The translations under genes and the position numbers were made by a program. Source: G963663315 sp965208975 (GTDB lineage Bacteria; Pseudomonadota; Gammaproteobacteria; Arenicellales; Poriferihabitantaceae). From it: a DNA stretch of 64,000 nt. Shown piece by piece: positions 1 through 8,726 of the stretch. Location: contig CBDBQH010000003.1 in assembly GCA_965208975.1 (NCBI GenBank), positions 1,798,001-1,862,000 on the forward strand, in the 5' to 3' direction. The notes beneath the pieces are model-generated. The model searched no databases, had not been told where the DNA came from, and was given only the letters and a program-made list of their open reading frames with translations. Position 1 is the first letter of the stretch. Every line of letters starts with the position of its first letter.

Positions 1-612
1 GATCTTGTGCAGGCGCGGCAAAAACTGTCGCTCATCGTCAGCCGCGAAACCGGCGGCATGAAGGCGGATGAAATCCCCGGCCCGATCATCGAATCGGTGC
101 TGGAAAATGGCAATGATTGTCTGTTCGCCTCGTTGTTCTGGTATGCCGTATTGGGTCCGGCCGGCGCGCTGGCGCACCGCCTGTCGAATACGCTGGACGC
201 GATGTGGGGCTATAAAACAGAGCGGTTTGCCGACTTCGGCTGGGCCGCGGCGCGGCTGGATGATCTGCTCGGCTGGATTCCGGCCCGGCTCACCGCGCTC
301 TGCTACGCCTCGTCGGGATCATTTCGCCACGCCATGCGGGCCGCCCGCAGCCAGGCGGGCAAGCACAAAAGTCCGAATGGCGGCCTGGTGATGGCTGCCG
401 GCGCCGGGGCGCTCCATATCACCGTCGGCGGTGCGGCAGTCTATCACGGCTTGCGGGAAGACAAGCCCGTACTCGGCGTCGGCGAAGCCGCTACCCCTGC
501 GGACATTGTCCGCGCAATCCGCTTGATTGAAAGAAGTATCGCGCTGTGGCTGGCTGTCTACGTCTGTGTATTGATGATCCCTTCGCTCCTGGTCGTACTG
601 TGGGCGCCCTGA
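1..612 (+). CDS. cbiB: Adenosylcobinamide-phosphate synthase CbiB/CobD, C-terminal part (5' end outside window)
   Basis: CbiB is an inner-membrane enzyme that joins (R)-1-amino-2-propanol (or its phosphate) to adenosylcobyric acid, giving adenosylcobinamide (phosphate). The frame is already open at base 1 and reads DLVQARQKLSLIVSRET, the conserved core of the family. Later blocks are LENGNDCLFASLFWYAVLG, the AHRLSNTLDAMWGYKTERF segment and a hydrophobic C-terminus that fits a last membrane helix. About the first third of the usual ~310-residue protein lies upstream of the window. Its 3' end overlaps the 3' end of the convergent cobN by 55 bp, an arrangement that could produce antisense interference. 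Family assignment is firm; the upstream context is unseen. Confidence 0.93.
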   Translation, partial: DLVQARQKLSLIVSRETGGMKADEIPGPIIESVLENGNDCLFASLFWYAVLGPAGALAHRLSNTLDAMWGYKTERFADFGWAAARLDDLLGWIPARLTALCYASSGSFRHAMRAARSQAGKHKSPNGGLVMAAGAGALHITVGGAAVYHGLREDKPVLGVGEAATPADIVRAIRLIERSIALWLAVYVCVLMIPSLLVVLWAP

Positions 613-3600
613 GCGCCGGCGCCACCGTTCGGCGACACTTCCAGCGTATGGTCGAGTTGCAGGATCATCCCGGCCAGCAGTTGGTGATAGTCTCCGGGAG
701 CCTGCCACAGCCCTCTTTGCTGCGCTTCCAGTAACCGTTCGGCCATTTCCTTCAGGGCCTGCGGGTTCGACTGTTCCATGAAAGCCCGATTTTCGGGGTC
801 AACCACCAGCGCATCGGTGACCGCTTCATATTGGTAATCATCGATCAGGCCGGTGGTGGCGTCGTAGGCGAACAGATAATCGACCGATGCCGCCATTTCA
901 AACGCGCCCTTGTAGCCATGTTCACGCATGGCGGCGATCCACTTGGGATTGATGACCCGGCTGCGAACGACCCGGTTGATCTCTTCTTTCAGCGTCCTGA
1001 TCCGGGGATTGGCTGGATTTGAGTGATCGCCGTGCCAGATCACTGGCTGCTGTCCGCGCAGGACTTCCACCGCGTTACTCATACCGCCCTGGAACTGGTA
1101 ATAATCATCGGAATCCAGCAAGTCATGTTCGCGGTTGTCCTGATTTTGCACCACCGCCTCCAGCTGGCCCAAGCGCGACTCGAATGAAACGAAGGCCGCC
1201 TCGCCGAAATGCGCCTGACTGTAACTGTAACCTCCCCAGTTGACATAAGCCCGGGCCAGGTCGCGGCCATCCTTCCAGGCTCCCTGATCAATCAGCCCCT
1301 GCAAGCCGGCGCCATAACCGCCGGGTTTTGAGCCGAAAACCCGGAACCGCGCGTGGACCCCGGCCTGGCCGCCATCCATGCCGCCGGCGATCAGGCGTTT
1401 CCGGTCCAGTTCCATATTCTCCCGGATCACATTGCTGTCGCCAGGCTCCTCATATTCCGCCAGCGTCTGTACCGCGGTATCGAACAGCCGGGCGACATTG
1501 GGGAAGGCATCCCGGAAAAACCCTGAAATCCGCAGTGTCACATCGACCCGTGGACGACCCAGCTGAAAGCCGGGAATGATCTCGATATCCACTACCCGAC
1601 CGCAGCCTTCCGCCCACACCGGACGCACCCCGAGCAGCGCGAAAGCCTGGGCAATGTCATCGCCCCCGGTACGCATGGTCGCGGTGCCCCATACCGATAA
1701 TCCCAGTTGGCGGGGATATTCGCCCTGTTCCTGCAAGTGTCTGGCGAGCAGTTCATCGGCGGAGCGCTGCCCCAGTTCCCAGGCGCTCCGGGTCGGGATC
1801 GAACGCGAGTCCAGCGAGTAGAAGTTGCGCCCGGTCGGCAATACATCCAGCCGTCCGCGGGTGGGCGCTCCACTCGGCCCGGCGGGTACGAACCGCCCCT
1901 CCAGCGCCCCCACCAGATTGGCGATTTCATCTCTTGCCGAGTCCCGCACCGCGCCCGCCACCACCTCGACGATATATCGCAGCAACGGTTTTGTCGTCGT
2001 CAATGCCGGGTCAATCGGTCGCCCCTCCAGCGCTTCGCATACGCATTGTTCGGCGAGTTGTTCCAACCGCTCCCGGGTATCCGCCTCGGTGCGCCAGCTC
2101 GAAGCGCACAGCGTCTCCAGGATGGGCGGTCGCGTTCCATGCCACGCAGTCGCCGGGTCGAATCTCAGGGGGTCGAATGGTTGCTCGTTGTTGACCAGGC
2201 CCAGATCATCACTCAGGCAATAGAGTAATCCGCTGTCTTCCTGCCGTTCTCCACGGGGAAGGCGGGTCAACGCCACCAGCGTTTCAGCCAGTTTATGCGC
2301 TTCGGGAAGCTCCCCGAAACGATGCAGGCCATGGCGAATCGAGGATTCCTTCAGTTCACACAGCCAGGCATCCAGTCGGCCAAGCAGCAGCTCCTCGTCC
2401 CCTTCAACATCGGCGCCGATCTCCTGGTGCAGATTGGACTCTTCCAGCTTCTGTAAAATTTTCTTTTTCAGCCAGGCTTCCCGGCGGCTGTCGAGACCAG
2501 CGGCCTGATAGTATTCGTCCATCCGGTTTTCCAGTTCGAGCAGTTCGCCATAGATCTCCGCCCGCGCCATCGGCGGTGTCAGGTGGTCGATAACAACGGC
2601 CGCGTTGCGGCGTTTCGCCTGTGCCCCTTCGCCGGGGTCGTTGACGATAAAGGGATACAGGTGCGGCATCGGCCCCAGCACAATATCCGGCCAGCACCGC
2701 TCACAAAGCGCGACACTCTTGCCCGGCAGCCATTCGAGATTGCCATGCTTGCCGACATGAATCACCGCGTCCATCCGCCAGACATGCCGCAGCCAGAAGT
2801 AAAAGGCGATATAGCCATGCGGCGGTATCAGGTCCGGGTCATGATAGCAGGCCGCCACATCGAGATGGTATCCACGGGCCGGTTGTATGCCGACAAAGGT
2901 ATCACTGAACCGCAAACCGGATACCATGATTCGCCCGTTTCTGAACATCGGGTCATTTTGCGGAGGTCCCCAGCGTCGCGTGACCTGATTGCGGCTGTCC
3001 GGCGGCAGTTGCCCGAACCATTCCAGGTAATCATCCAGCGCCAGGCTCTGGTTGCAGGCTTTGATCGGATTGGTGTCGGTGTCGTTGGTGACTGTCGCCT
3101 GCAACAGCGACATCAGCGCCTCTCCGTTTTCAGGAATGTCGTTGACCGGGAAGCCGGCCTGCCGTAACGCGCACAGGATATTGATGACCGACGCCGGAGT
3201 GTCGAGGCCGACACCATTGCCGAGCCGGCCGTTGCGGGTGGGGTAATTCGCCAGTATCAGGGCAACGCGCTTGTCCTTGTTCGGGCGGGTGGACAGGGCC
3301 GCCCACTTCGCGGCCAGCGTAGTGACGAACCGTGCCCGCTGCGGGTGGAGCCGGTAACGAATGACATCCATCTGGGTGAGCTCGCTGTGCCGGAACAGAG
3401 TCTTGAAGCTGACCGCGGGCCCGATCATCCGGCCATCGTACTCCGGCAGCGCCACATTCATCGCGATATCCCGACTACGCAACCCCTGGGCCGACTGTGC
3501 CCAGTCCTGTTCGCTGTTGGCGGCCAGGATGGCCTGAATGACCGGAATATCGCTGCCGAAAAGACGGGTTGGAGCCTGCGGCTCACCGGAGCGGGACGCA

Positions 3601-4466
3601 TTGCCCTCAACATGCTGGGAAAAACTGGTCGTATTGATGACGACATGGCAGCCGGACTGTTCGATCAGATGGTCAATCATCCTCATGCAATCCGGATTTT
3701 TCAGGGAAAGGACGGCTACTGCGAGCGTGTTGAATTGCGTCTCGAGGATTTCGATGAAGCGATCGAAAACCTCAGTATTGCCTGACTGGACATGACTGCG
3801 GTAGAACAATAACAGCGCGTTGGGTTTGGACTCGTCTCTTGATTGCAGCCACTGGGCCAGTGAGATCGACTGTCGTGACGGGTCATAAATCAGGGAAAAA
3901 GGCAATCTCACAGGCGGTGGCACAGCTGACCGCAGCGGTTGCGCGGCGCCCTGACCTATTGGAACGAGAAACTGTTCGACCAGAAACGCGAACAGGCTGG
4001 ATGTGTTGTGTTTGCCTCCTTCGCGCAGATAACGCCAGATCGTATTCTGCTGTTCGGGATGGCAACTGGATATGTGAACCAGTTGCGGGTCGGGCTGGTC
4101 ATCGCCGGGCGCCACGATCAGGTGGATGCCGTGTTGCGCCGAGAGTGCGGCCAGCCGTTCCATACCGTACTGCCAGTAAGCGCTGCCGCCGAGCACAGAG
4201 ACCAGAATCAGTCTGGCATGTCGCAGGACGGAATGTTCGTACAGGTCGTAGGCTGCCGGTTTTGACAGATGGACCAGATTCGCCAGCCGCACGGTCGGAA
4301 CAGCTCCATCCGGCGTCTCAACGCCCAGCGCCTCCGCGCCTTCAGCCAACAGGCCGAGCGAGGTATCCTGGGAGGACAGGATGACGATCTCAGCCGGACC
4401 TTGTTGCAGGTCAATGATGCCTTCTTCATCGCTGAAACCGCCGGGTCTGGCTGCCAGTAGATGCAT
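558..4466 (-). CDS. cobN: Cobaltochelatase large subunit CobN
   Basis: CobN is the large, porphyrin-binding subunit of the ATP-dependent cobaltochelatase that inserts cobalt into hydrogenobyrinate a,c-diamide in the late-insertion B12 route. It normally works with the AAA subunits CobS and CobT, which are not in this window. The 1302-residue length is typical. Recognisable family blocks include LANYPTRNGRLGNGVGLDTP (about residue 400), HVGKHGNLEWLPGKSVALC (about residue 570) and YVNWGGYSYSQ (about residue 1085). The ATG start lies 13 bp after the cobW stop, so it is the last gene of the minus-strand cob operon. A C-terminal tail of about 25 residues runs into the convergent cbiB gene and may not be conserved. 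Other CobN-like proteins include BchH-type magnesium chelatase, but the operon context settles cobalt. Confidence 0.95.
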   Translation of the reverse strand: MHLLAARPGGFSDEEGIIDLQQGPAEIVILSSQDTSLGLLAEGAEALGVETPDGAVPTVRLANLVHLSKPAAYDLYEHSVLRHARLILVSVLGGSAYWQYGMERLAALSAQHGIHLIVAPGDDQPDPQLVHISSCHPEQQNTIWRYLREGGKHNTSSLFAFLVEQFLVPIGQGAAQPLRSAVPPPVRLPFSLIYDPSRQSISLAQWLQSRDESKPNALLLFYRSHVQSGNTEVFDRFIEILETQFNTLAVAVLSLKNPDCMRMIDHLIEQSGCHVVINTTSFSQHVEGNASRSGEPQAPTRLFGSDIPVIQAILAANSEQDWAQSAQGLRSRDIAMNVALPEYDGRMIGPAVSFKTLFRHSELTQMDVIRYRLHPQRARFVTTLAAKWAALSTRPNKDKRVALILANYPTRNGRLGNGVGLDTPASVINILCALRQAGFPVNDIPENGEALMSLLQATVTNDTDTNPIKACNQSLALDDYLEWFGQLPPDSRNQVTRRWGPPQNDPMFRNGRIMVSGLRFSDTFVGIQPARGYHLDVAACYHDPDLIPPHGYIAFYFWLRHVWRMDAVIHVGKHGNLEWLPGKSVALCERCWPDIVLGPMPHLYPFIVNDPGEGAQAKRRNAAVVIDHLTPPMARAEIYGELLELENRMDEYYQAAGLDSRREAWLKKKILQKLEESNLHQEIGADVEGDEELLLGRLDAWLCELKESSIRHGLHRFGELPEAHKLAETLVALTRLPRGERQEDSGLLYCLSDDLGLVNNEQPFDPLRFDPATAWHGTRPPILETLCASSWRTEADTRERLEQLAEQCVCEALEGRPIDPALTTTKPLLRYIVEVVAGAVRDSARDEIANLVGALEGRFVPAGPSGAPTRGRLDVLPTGRNFYSLDSRSIPTRSAWELGQRSADELLARHLQEQGEYPRQLGLSVWGTATMRTGGDDIAQAFALLGVRPVWAEGCGRVVDIEIIPGFQLGRPRVDVTLRISGFFRDAFPNVARLFDTAVQTLAEYEEPGDSNVIRENMELDRKRLIAGGMDGGQAGVHARFRVFGSKPGGYGAGLQGLIDQGAWKDGRDLARAYVNWGGYSYSQAHFGEAAFVSFESRLGQLEAVVQNQDNREHDLLDSDDYYQFQGGMSNAVEVLRGQQPVIWHGDHSNPANPRIRTLKEEINRVVRSRVINPKWIAAMREHGYKGAFEMAASVDYLFAYDATTGLIDDYQYEAVTDALVVDPENRAFMEQSNPQALKEMAERLLEAQQRGLWQAPGDYHQLLAGMILQLDHTLEVSPNGGAGAQGAHSTTRSEGIINTQT

Positions 4467-4479
4467 GCTTTACGATTCG

Positions 4480-5592
4480 TCAGCCGCCGGAATGGTTTTG
4501 CAGCGCCGCTTCAATCTCTTTTACCTGGAGTCCCTTGCCGATGAATACCAGCTGGCTGCCTCGTTTTTCGCCTGGCCGCCAGGGCCGGTCGAAATAGCGG
4601 TTGATGCGGTCGCCAACCCCCTGCAATACCTGGCGCATGGCCTTGTCCGGCAGGGACAGAAACCCCTTGACCCGATAGATCGTGTTTTCCTCTATCAACT
4701 GCCGCACGGCGCGGGTGATGAATTCGCTATCCACCTCCCCCAATTCGACGCATACCGAGTCAAAATGTTCATGGGCGTGGTCATGCTCGTGACCCTGTTC
4801 GTGCTGGTGATCGTGATGGGTATGGACGCTGTCAATGTTTTCTTCCGCCGCGAACTGAAGCCCCATCATCAGTTTCCCGTCAATTTCTCCGTTTGCCGCT
4901 TCGACGATCCGCACTCCGCGGCGCAGGTATGGCTCCAGTCTGTCGTGAACCTGGCGGAGCTCTGAAGCAGACACCTGATCCGCCTTGCTGACGATGACCA
5001 GGTCCGCGGACGCCAGCTGATCTTCCAGCAGTTCACGCAGGGAAGGATCATGCTCGAGACCAGGGTCCCGCTCCCTCTGTAACCGCACCCGCTCCGGGTC
5101 ATCGGCCAGTCTGCCATCCGTGATGGCCGCGCCATCGGCGACGGTAATGACGCAATCCACGGTGAAGAACTGTCTGATCTCCGGCCAGTTGAAAGCCTGT
5201 ACCAATGGCTTCGGCAATGCCAGCCCGGAGGTTTCGATCAGGATATGGTCAATGTCTTCACGGCGTTGAACCAGGCGCTTCATGACGGGCAGGAATTCCT
5301 CCTCCACGGTGCAGCAGATACAGCCATTCGCCAGCTCATAGATTCCGTCTGTATCGGCGTCCGCGGCATGGGGTCGGGTTTCCGCCCCGCCGCCGCGCCC
5401 GCTGTCCGCCTCGTCGCAGCCCAGGGCGCAGTTTCTCAACAGCTCCGCATCAATGTCCAGTTCACCGAATTCATTGACAATGACGGCAATGCGTTTGCCG
5501 TTCGCCTGTCTGATTACATTCGACAGCAGCGTGGTTTTGCCACTGCCGAGGAAGCCGGTGACGACAGTGGCTGGAATTTTATCGAGTTTCAT
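4480..5592 (-). CDS. cobW: CobW family GTP-binding metal-chaperone protein
   Basis: This is a G3E-family P-loop GTPase thought to deliver cobalt to the CobNST chelatase. At the N-terminus it has the Walker A loop GFLGSGKTTLL, then NEFGELDID, the NGCICCTV metal-binding CxCC motif and ETSGLALP. The base-recognition motif appears as SKAD (Walker-type NKxD variant). Residues about 270-290 form a histidine-rich stretch (HTHHDHQHEQGHEHDHAHEH) typical of metal-handling CobW proteins. Its start codon overlaps the cobM stop (ATGA) and it is followed after 13 bp by cobN, so the two are probably co-translated. A Zn-handling member of the same COG0523 family would look similar; placement next to cobN supports the cobalt role. 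Confidence 0.93.
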   Translation of the reverse strand: MKLDKIPATVVTGFLGSGKTTLLSNVIRQANGKRIAVIVNEFGELDIDAELLRNCALGCDEADSGRGGGAETRPHAADADTDGIYELANGCICCTVEEEFLPVMKRLVQRREDIDHILIETSGLALPKPLVQAFNWPEIRQFFTVDCVITVADGAAITDGRLADDPERVRLQRERDPGLEHDPSLRELLEDQLASADLVIVSKADQVSASELRQVHDRLEPYLRRGVRIVEAANGEIDGKLMMGLQFAAEENIDSVHTHHDHQHEQGHEHDHAHEHFDSVCVELGEVDSEFITRAVRQLIEENTIYRVKGFLSLPDKAMRQVLQGVGDRINRYFDRPWRPGEKRGSQLVFIGKGLQVKEIEAALQNHSGG

Positions 5593-6395
5593 GTTCTTTT
5601 CACCTTTCGCGCCTGGTCGGGTTTTCTTTTCGGTCGATAGATATGGGCCTGATTGCGATCATACAGGAATGAATCGTTGAACCGCTCCGGGTTCAACGCA
5701 GGCCCCACCAGAATCAGGCTGGTGCGGGTAAATTTCCGCTGTCGGACTTTGGTGACAATGTCGCTCAGGGCGCCGCAGACAAAATCCTGTTCCGGCCAGC
5801 CGGTGCGATAGCATACCGCGACCGGGCAGGATTCGCCATAATGCGGGATCAGTTGGCGGACGATTTTATGGATATGACTGATGCCCAGATGAATCGCCAG
5901 GGTGGCGCCATGCCGGGCCAGACTGTCCAGGTTTTCGTTTTCCGGCATCGGGGTTTTTGCGCCGTAACGGGTATAAATCACCGTCTGTGTAACCCCGGAC
6001 AGGGTCAGTTCCTTTTTCAGCCAGGCCGCCGAGGCGCTGGTCGCGGTCACTCCCGGAATCACCTCGAACGGAATGTCGAATCGCTCCAGCCGCCGCATCT
6101 GTTCACCGATGGCCCCGTAAATCGACGGGTCGCCCGAATGCACCCGGGCGACATCGCGGCCGCCGGCATGAGCGTCCCGGATACGGTCAATGATTTCATC
6201 AAGATTCAAAGGCGCTGTATCCTCAATCGTCACTTCGACATCAAAGCCGGCATCCGTCCCCGCATCCGCAAGGACTTCTTCGGGAACCAGTGAGCCGGCG
6301 TAAAGAATCACCGGACAACGCCGGATCCGCTTCAATCCCTTCACGGTGATCAGTTCCGGGTCGCCCGGTCCGGCGCCAATGAAATACACAGTCAT
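5589..6395 (-). CDS. cobM: Precorrin-4 C11-methyltransferase
   Basis: This SAM-dependent enzyme methylates C-11 of precorrin-4 to give precorrin-5. It has the tetrapyrrole-methylase signature near the N-terminus (YFIGAGPGDPELITVKG), then VILYAGSLVPEEVL, the DPSIYGAIGEQMRRL loop and VIPGVTATSASAAWLK. I chose the ATG at 6395 rather than a start 16 codons upstream because 6395 gives the canonical MTVYFIGAG start and a 4-base ATGA overlap with cobJ, matching the other junctions of this operon. At 268 residues it is of normal size. It could equally be named cbiF; the CobN-type chelatase in the same operon favours the cob name. Confidence 0.94.
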   Translation of the reverse strand: MTVYFIGAGPGDPELITVKGLKRIRRCPVILYAGSLVPEEVLADAGTDAGFDVEVTIEDTAPLNLDEIIDRIRDAHAGGRDVARVHSGDPSIYGAIGEQMRRLERFDIPFEVIPGVTATSASAAWLKKELTLSGVTQTVIYTRYGAKTPMPENENLDSLARHGATLAIHLGISHIHKIVRQLIPHYGESCPVAVCYRTGWPEQDFVCGALSDIVTKVRQRKFTRTSLILVGPALNPERFNDSFLYDRNQAHIYRPKRKPDQARKVKRT

Positions 6396-7198
6396 TCGGG
6401 CTTTCCGGGCTTTTTTGAATAGCCGCGCGGGGTGTAGACCCATTCGCGGTTCAAAAGGGGGTTGATGATGTGTCGGGATTCGCTGTTGCCGACAGATACG
6501 CAGGTGAACATGTCGATGTTGCCGGCGTCCAGAGCGCCCAGGGTGGTGATGTCGGTTCGATGGTTTGCCCGTGTCAGGTTACGGCCCGCAACCACCGGCG
6601 TTACCGCCGCCCGGTATTCCAGTAATATGTCCCGCGCCCGGTTCAGCTGCCAGTCCCGGCGCGCCGATACCGGATTATAAAAGGAAACCACGAAATCACC
6701 GGCTCCGGCTGCATGAATCCGCTTTTCAATAATCGGCCAGGGAGTGAGCAGATCAGACAGCGAAATACTGCAAAAATCATGTCCGAGCAACGCGCCGGCG
6801 CAACTCGAATTGGCCTGCATGGCGCTGATTCCAGGGATGATTTCAATTTCTACCCGCAGCCATTCGGGATGATCCGGCGCCCCGTTCACCTGATTGTCAA
6901 TCAACTCCAGAACCAGCGCCGCCATGGCGTAGATGCCGATGTCGCCGCTGGACAGCAGGGCGGTGGTCCTGCCGTCCGCCGCCAGATCGAGCGCCGCAGC
7001 GGCGCGTTCGGCTTCCGCCCCCAGTGGATAGGGATGACACCGTTTCCCGTCCCACAATCCATCAACCTGTTGCCCCAGCAAGTCGATATACAGGTGGTAC
7101 GAGACAATATCGGTAGCCGCCCGCATTGCGCCCAGCGCCCGCTCAGTGAGCCATGCCTGATCACCGGGGCCGGTACTGACCAGATACAGACGATTCAT
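6392..7198 (-). CDS. cobJ: Precorrin-3B C17-methyltransferase
   Basis: CobJ/CbiH performs C-17 methylation coupled to ring contraction in corrin synthesis. The sequence starts with LYLVSTGPGDQAWLTERAL, continues with GRTTALLSSGDIGIYAMAAL and EIIPGISAMQANSSCAGALL, and ends with FTCVSVGNSESR plus a tail reading INPLLNREWVYTPRGY that is characteristic of CobJ. The ATG at 7198 is preferred over the TTG just before it; a weak AAGG ribosome site lies in front. It follows cbiG by about 17 bp and overlaps cobM by 4 bases. At 268 residues it is single-domain, without the extra C-terminal domains seen in some CbiH homologues. Confidence 0.94.
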   Translation of the reverse strand: MNRLYLVSTGPGDQAWLTERALGAMRAATDIVSYHLYIDLLGQQVDGLWDGKRCHPYPLGAEAERAAAALDLAADGRTTALLSSGDIGIYAMAALVLELIDNQVNGAPDHPEWLRVEIEIIPGISAMQANSSCAGALLGHDFCSISLSDLLTPWPIIEKRIHAAGAGDFVVSFYNPVSARRDWQLNRARDILLEYRAAVTPVVAGRNLTRANHRTDITTLGALDAGNIDMFTCVSVGNSESRHIINPLLNREWVYTPRGYSKKPGKPE

Positions 7199-7215
7199 CA
7201 AACCTTAGCCCGCGC

Positions 7216-7983
7216 TTACGAATAGCTGCGAGCCACCGCAATGGTAGCTCTCGCGTTTTTTTGCTTGGGCAAGACCAGTTCAGCCCGATTGCCGGTAATC
7301 TGCGTCGCCGCAATCAGGGCCGCCGCCTCCGCCACGCCATAACATCCCACCTCGCGGAAAACCGTCTCCGATTTTTCAGTCAATTGATCCTCGACACTCC
7401 GTAAATGCCGGGCCGGCCAGGTTTGCAAGGGCAGCGCAAGGTCTGCGGCAGTGGCGAGAAGACAGGGTTCATCGGCTTTGCGGTCAATGCTGGCCAGCGC
7501 CATGAACGATTCGCCGATATTGAGGACGGCGGCGGCCTTGTCCAGCAGCTCATCAATCATCTCCAGCGGGCAGTTGCGGTCGCAACCGATGCCGAGCGTA
7601 TAAACCGGCTGTCCGTAGTCACCGGCGGAGGTGGTCACGCAACGGGCGCCAATGCGCTTCGCGATGCGCCGGGCCAGCGCCTCCGCCCCGCCCTGATGCC
7701 CGGATAAAAGAGGGATCACATGATCGCCGGATTCATCCAGCGCCACCACCGCAGGGTCCCGGTATTTGTCCCGCAGTACGGGCGCCAGGGCGCGAATCAC
7801 GATCCCGGTGGCGCAGATGAAAATACCATCATGGCCTTGTGTGAAGTCGTTCTGCACGGTTTCGATGAACGGATTGGCCCGATGTTTGTGAATGCTGGCG
7901 GGGACCACGTCCAGCAGCCTGAGCCCAAGCGCCCGACCCGGTTCGGTCAGGCTGTATATGGTGGCGGGGCGCTGGCCGGTCAT
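7216..7983 (-). CDS. cbiG: Short CbiG-type cobalt-precorrin-5A hydrolase / CobE-like protein
   Basis: CbiG opens the delta-lactone of (cobalt-)precorrin-5A and releases acetaldehyde. The N-terminal half matches the CbiG N domain: GHDGIFICATGIVIRALAPV, a DPAVVALDESGDHVIPLLSG block and GGAEALARRIAKRIGA. The second half, starting near YTLGIGCDRNCPLEMI, is the CobE/CbiG C domain and contains ATAADLALPLQTWPARHL. At 255 residues it lacks most of the central domain of the usual ~330-350 residue CbiG. The ATG at 7983 gives an ATGA overlap with cobI; the longer reading adds seven residues with no homology. Its presence beside cobN mixes features of the anaerobic and aerobic routes. Confidence 0.88.
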   Translation of the reverse strand: MTGQRPATIYSLTEPGRALGLRLLDVVPASIHKHRANPFIETVQNDFTQGHDGIFICATGIVIRALAPVLRDKYRDPAVVALDESGDHVIPLLSGHQGGAEALARRIAKRIGARCVTTSAGDYGQPVYTLGIGCDRNCPLEMIDELLDKAAAVLNIGESFMALASIDRKADEPCLLATAADLALPLQTWPARHLRSVEDQLTEKSETVFREVGCYGVAEAAALIAATQITGNRAELVLPKQKNARATIAVARSYS

Positions 7984-8726
7984 TCGCTCAGATTTCTCGA
8001 ACAATGAATCAGAAACAGTGAAAAATACGGCCCCGCGCCGTCATCCAGTGTGGTCACGTCGCGCACGATTTTCTGTCTGGAGTGTCCGGCGTATTCCACA
8101 TAACAGGCATCCTTCGAGCGCTTCGACCGTTCAATCAGCTCGAGAATTCTGGCGCGGCGGCGGCCGGGCTTCATGATCGCGACATTGTCGAACCGGATGA
8201 GCGTGTCGAGGATGTCATCATCTTCCCTGCGCCCGGATATCACAGCCAGGTTTTCGGCCAGCCGCGTCATCGGTATTCCGGTCAGGGCGGCACAGGCGTT
8301 GATCGAGTGGATGCCCGGCACTACGAAGGTCGGGTACTGCCTGTTCAGGCGATCATGCAGACAGGAAAATGAACCGAACAGCAGCGGGTCTCCCTGGCAC
8401 AGGAAGCCGACATCCCGGCCTTCATCCAGATGACGCGCGATGCTGTGCGCGGCCTCGTCATAAACCCGGTTGGCGGCCTCCCGGTTTTCACTCATCGGCA
8501 TCACGAAAGCCTGTTGCCGTTGCTGGTGACGGGTCGGATGGTTGAGCGCGTTGGCCGCAATCTCCCGCGCCATCGAATAGCCGCGGTCGCTGGACAGCCA
8601 GGTGATCACATCGCATTGCCGGATCAGGCGCCAGGCCTTCAGGGTCAATAGTTCCGGGTCGCCCGGCCCGACCCCGATACCATAGAATCGTCCATATAAA
8701 TCCGGCGCGGATGTGGTCGCCATCAT
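7980..8726 (-). CDS. cobI: Precorrin-2 C20-methyltransferase
   Basis: This enzyme transfers a SAM methyl group to C-20 of precorrin-2 to form precorrin-3A. It shows the tetrapyrrole-methylase fold motifs: YGIGVGPGDPELLTLKAWR near residue 15, VGFLCQGDPLLFGSFSCLHD near residue 105 and VVPGIHSINACAALTGIPM. The RRARILELIERSKRSKDACYVEYAG region is typical of CobI/CbiL (only the start of it, RRARILELIE, is diagnostic). Two tandem ATG codons precede the protein; the start at 8726 overlaps the cobL stop. At 248 residues the length is normal. It sits between cobL and cbiG with overlapping ends, so it is almost certainly co-translated. Confidence 0.94.
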   Translation of the reverse strand: MMATTSAPDLYGRFYGIGVGPGDPELLTLKAWRLIRQCDVITWLSSDRGYSMAREIAANALNHPTRHQQRQQAFVMPMSENREAANRVYDEAAHSIARHLDEGRDVGFLCQGDPLLFGSFSCLHDRLNRQYPTFVVPGIHSINACAALTGIPMTRLAENLAVISGRREDDDILDTLIRFDNVAIMKPGRRRARILELIERSKRSKDACYVEYAGHSRQKIVRDVTTLDDGAGPYFSLFLIHCSRNLSE

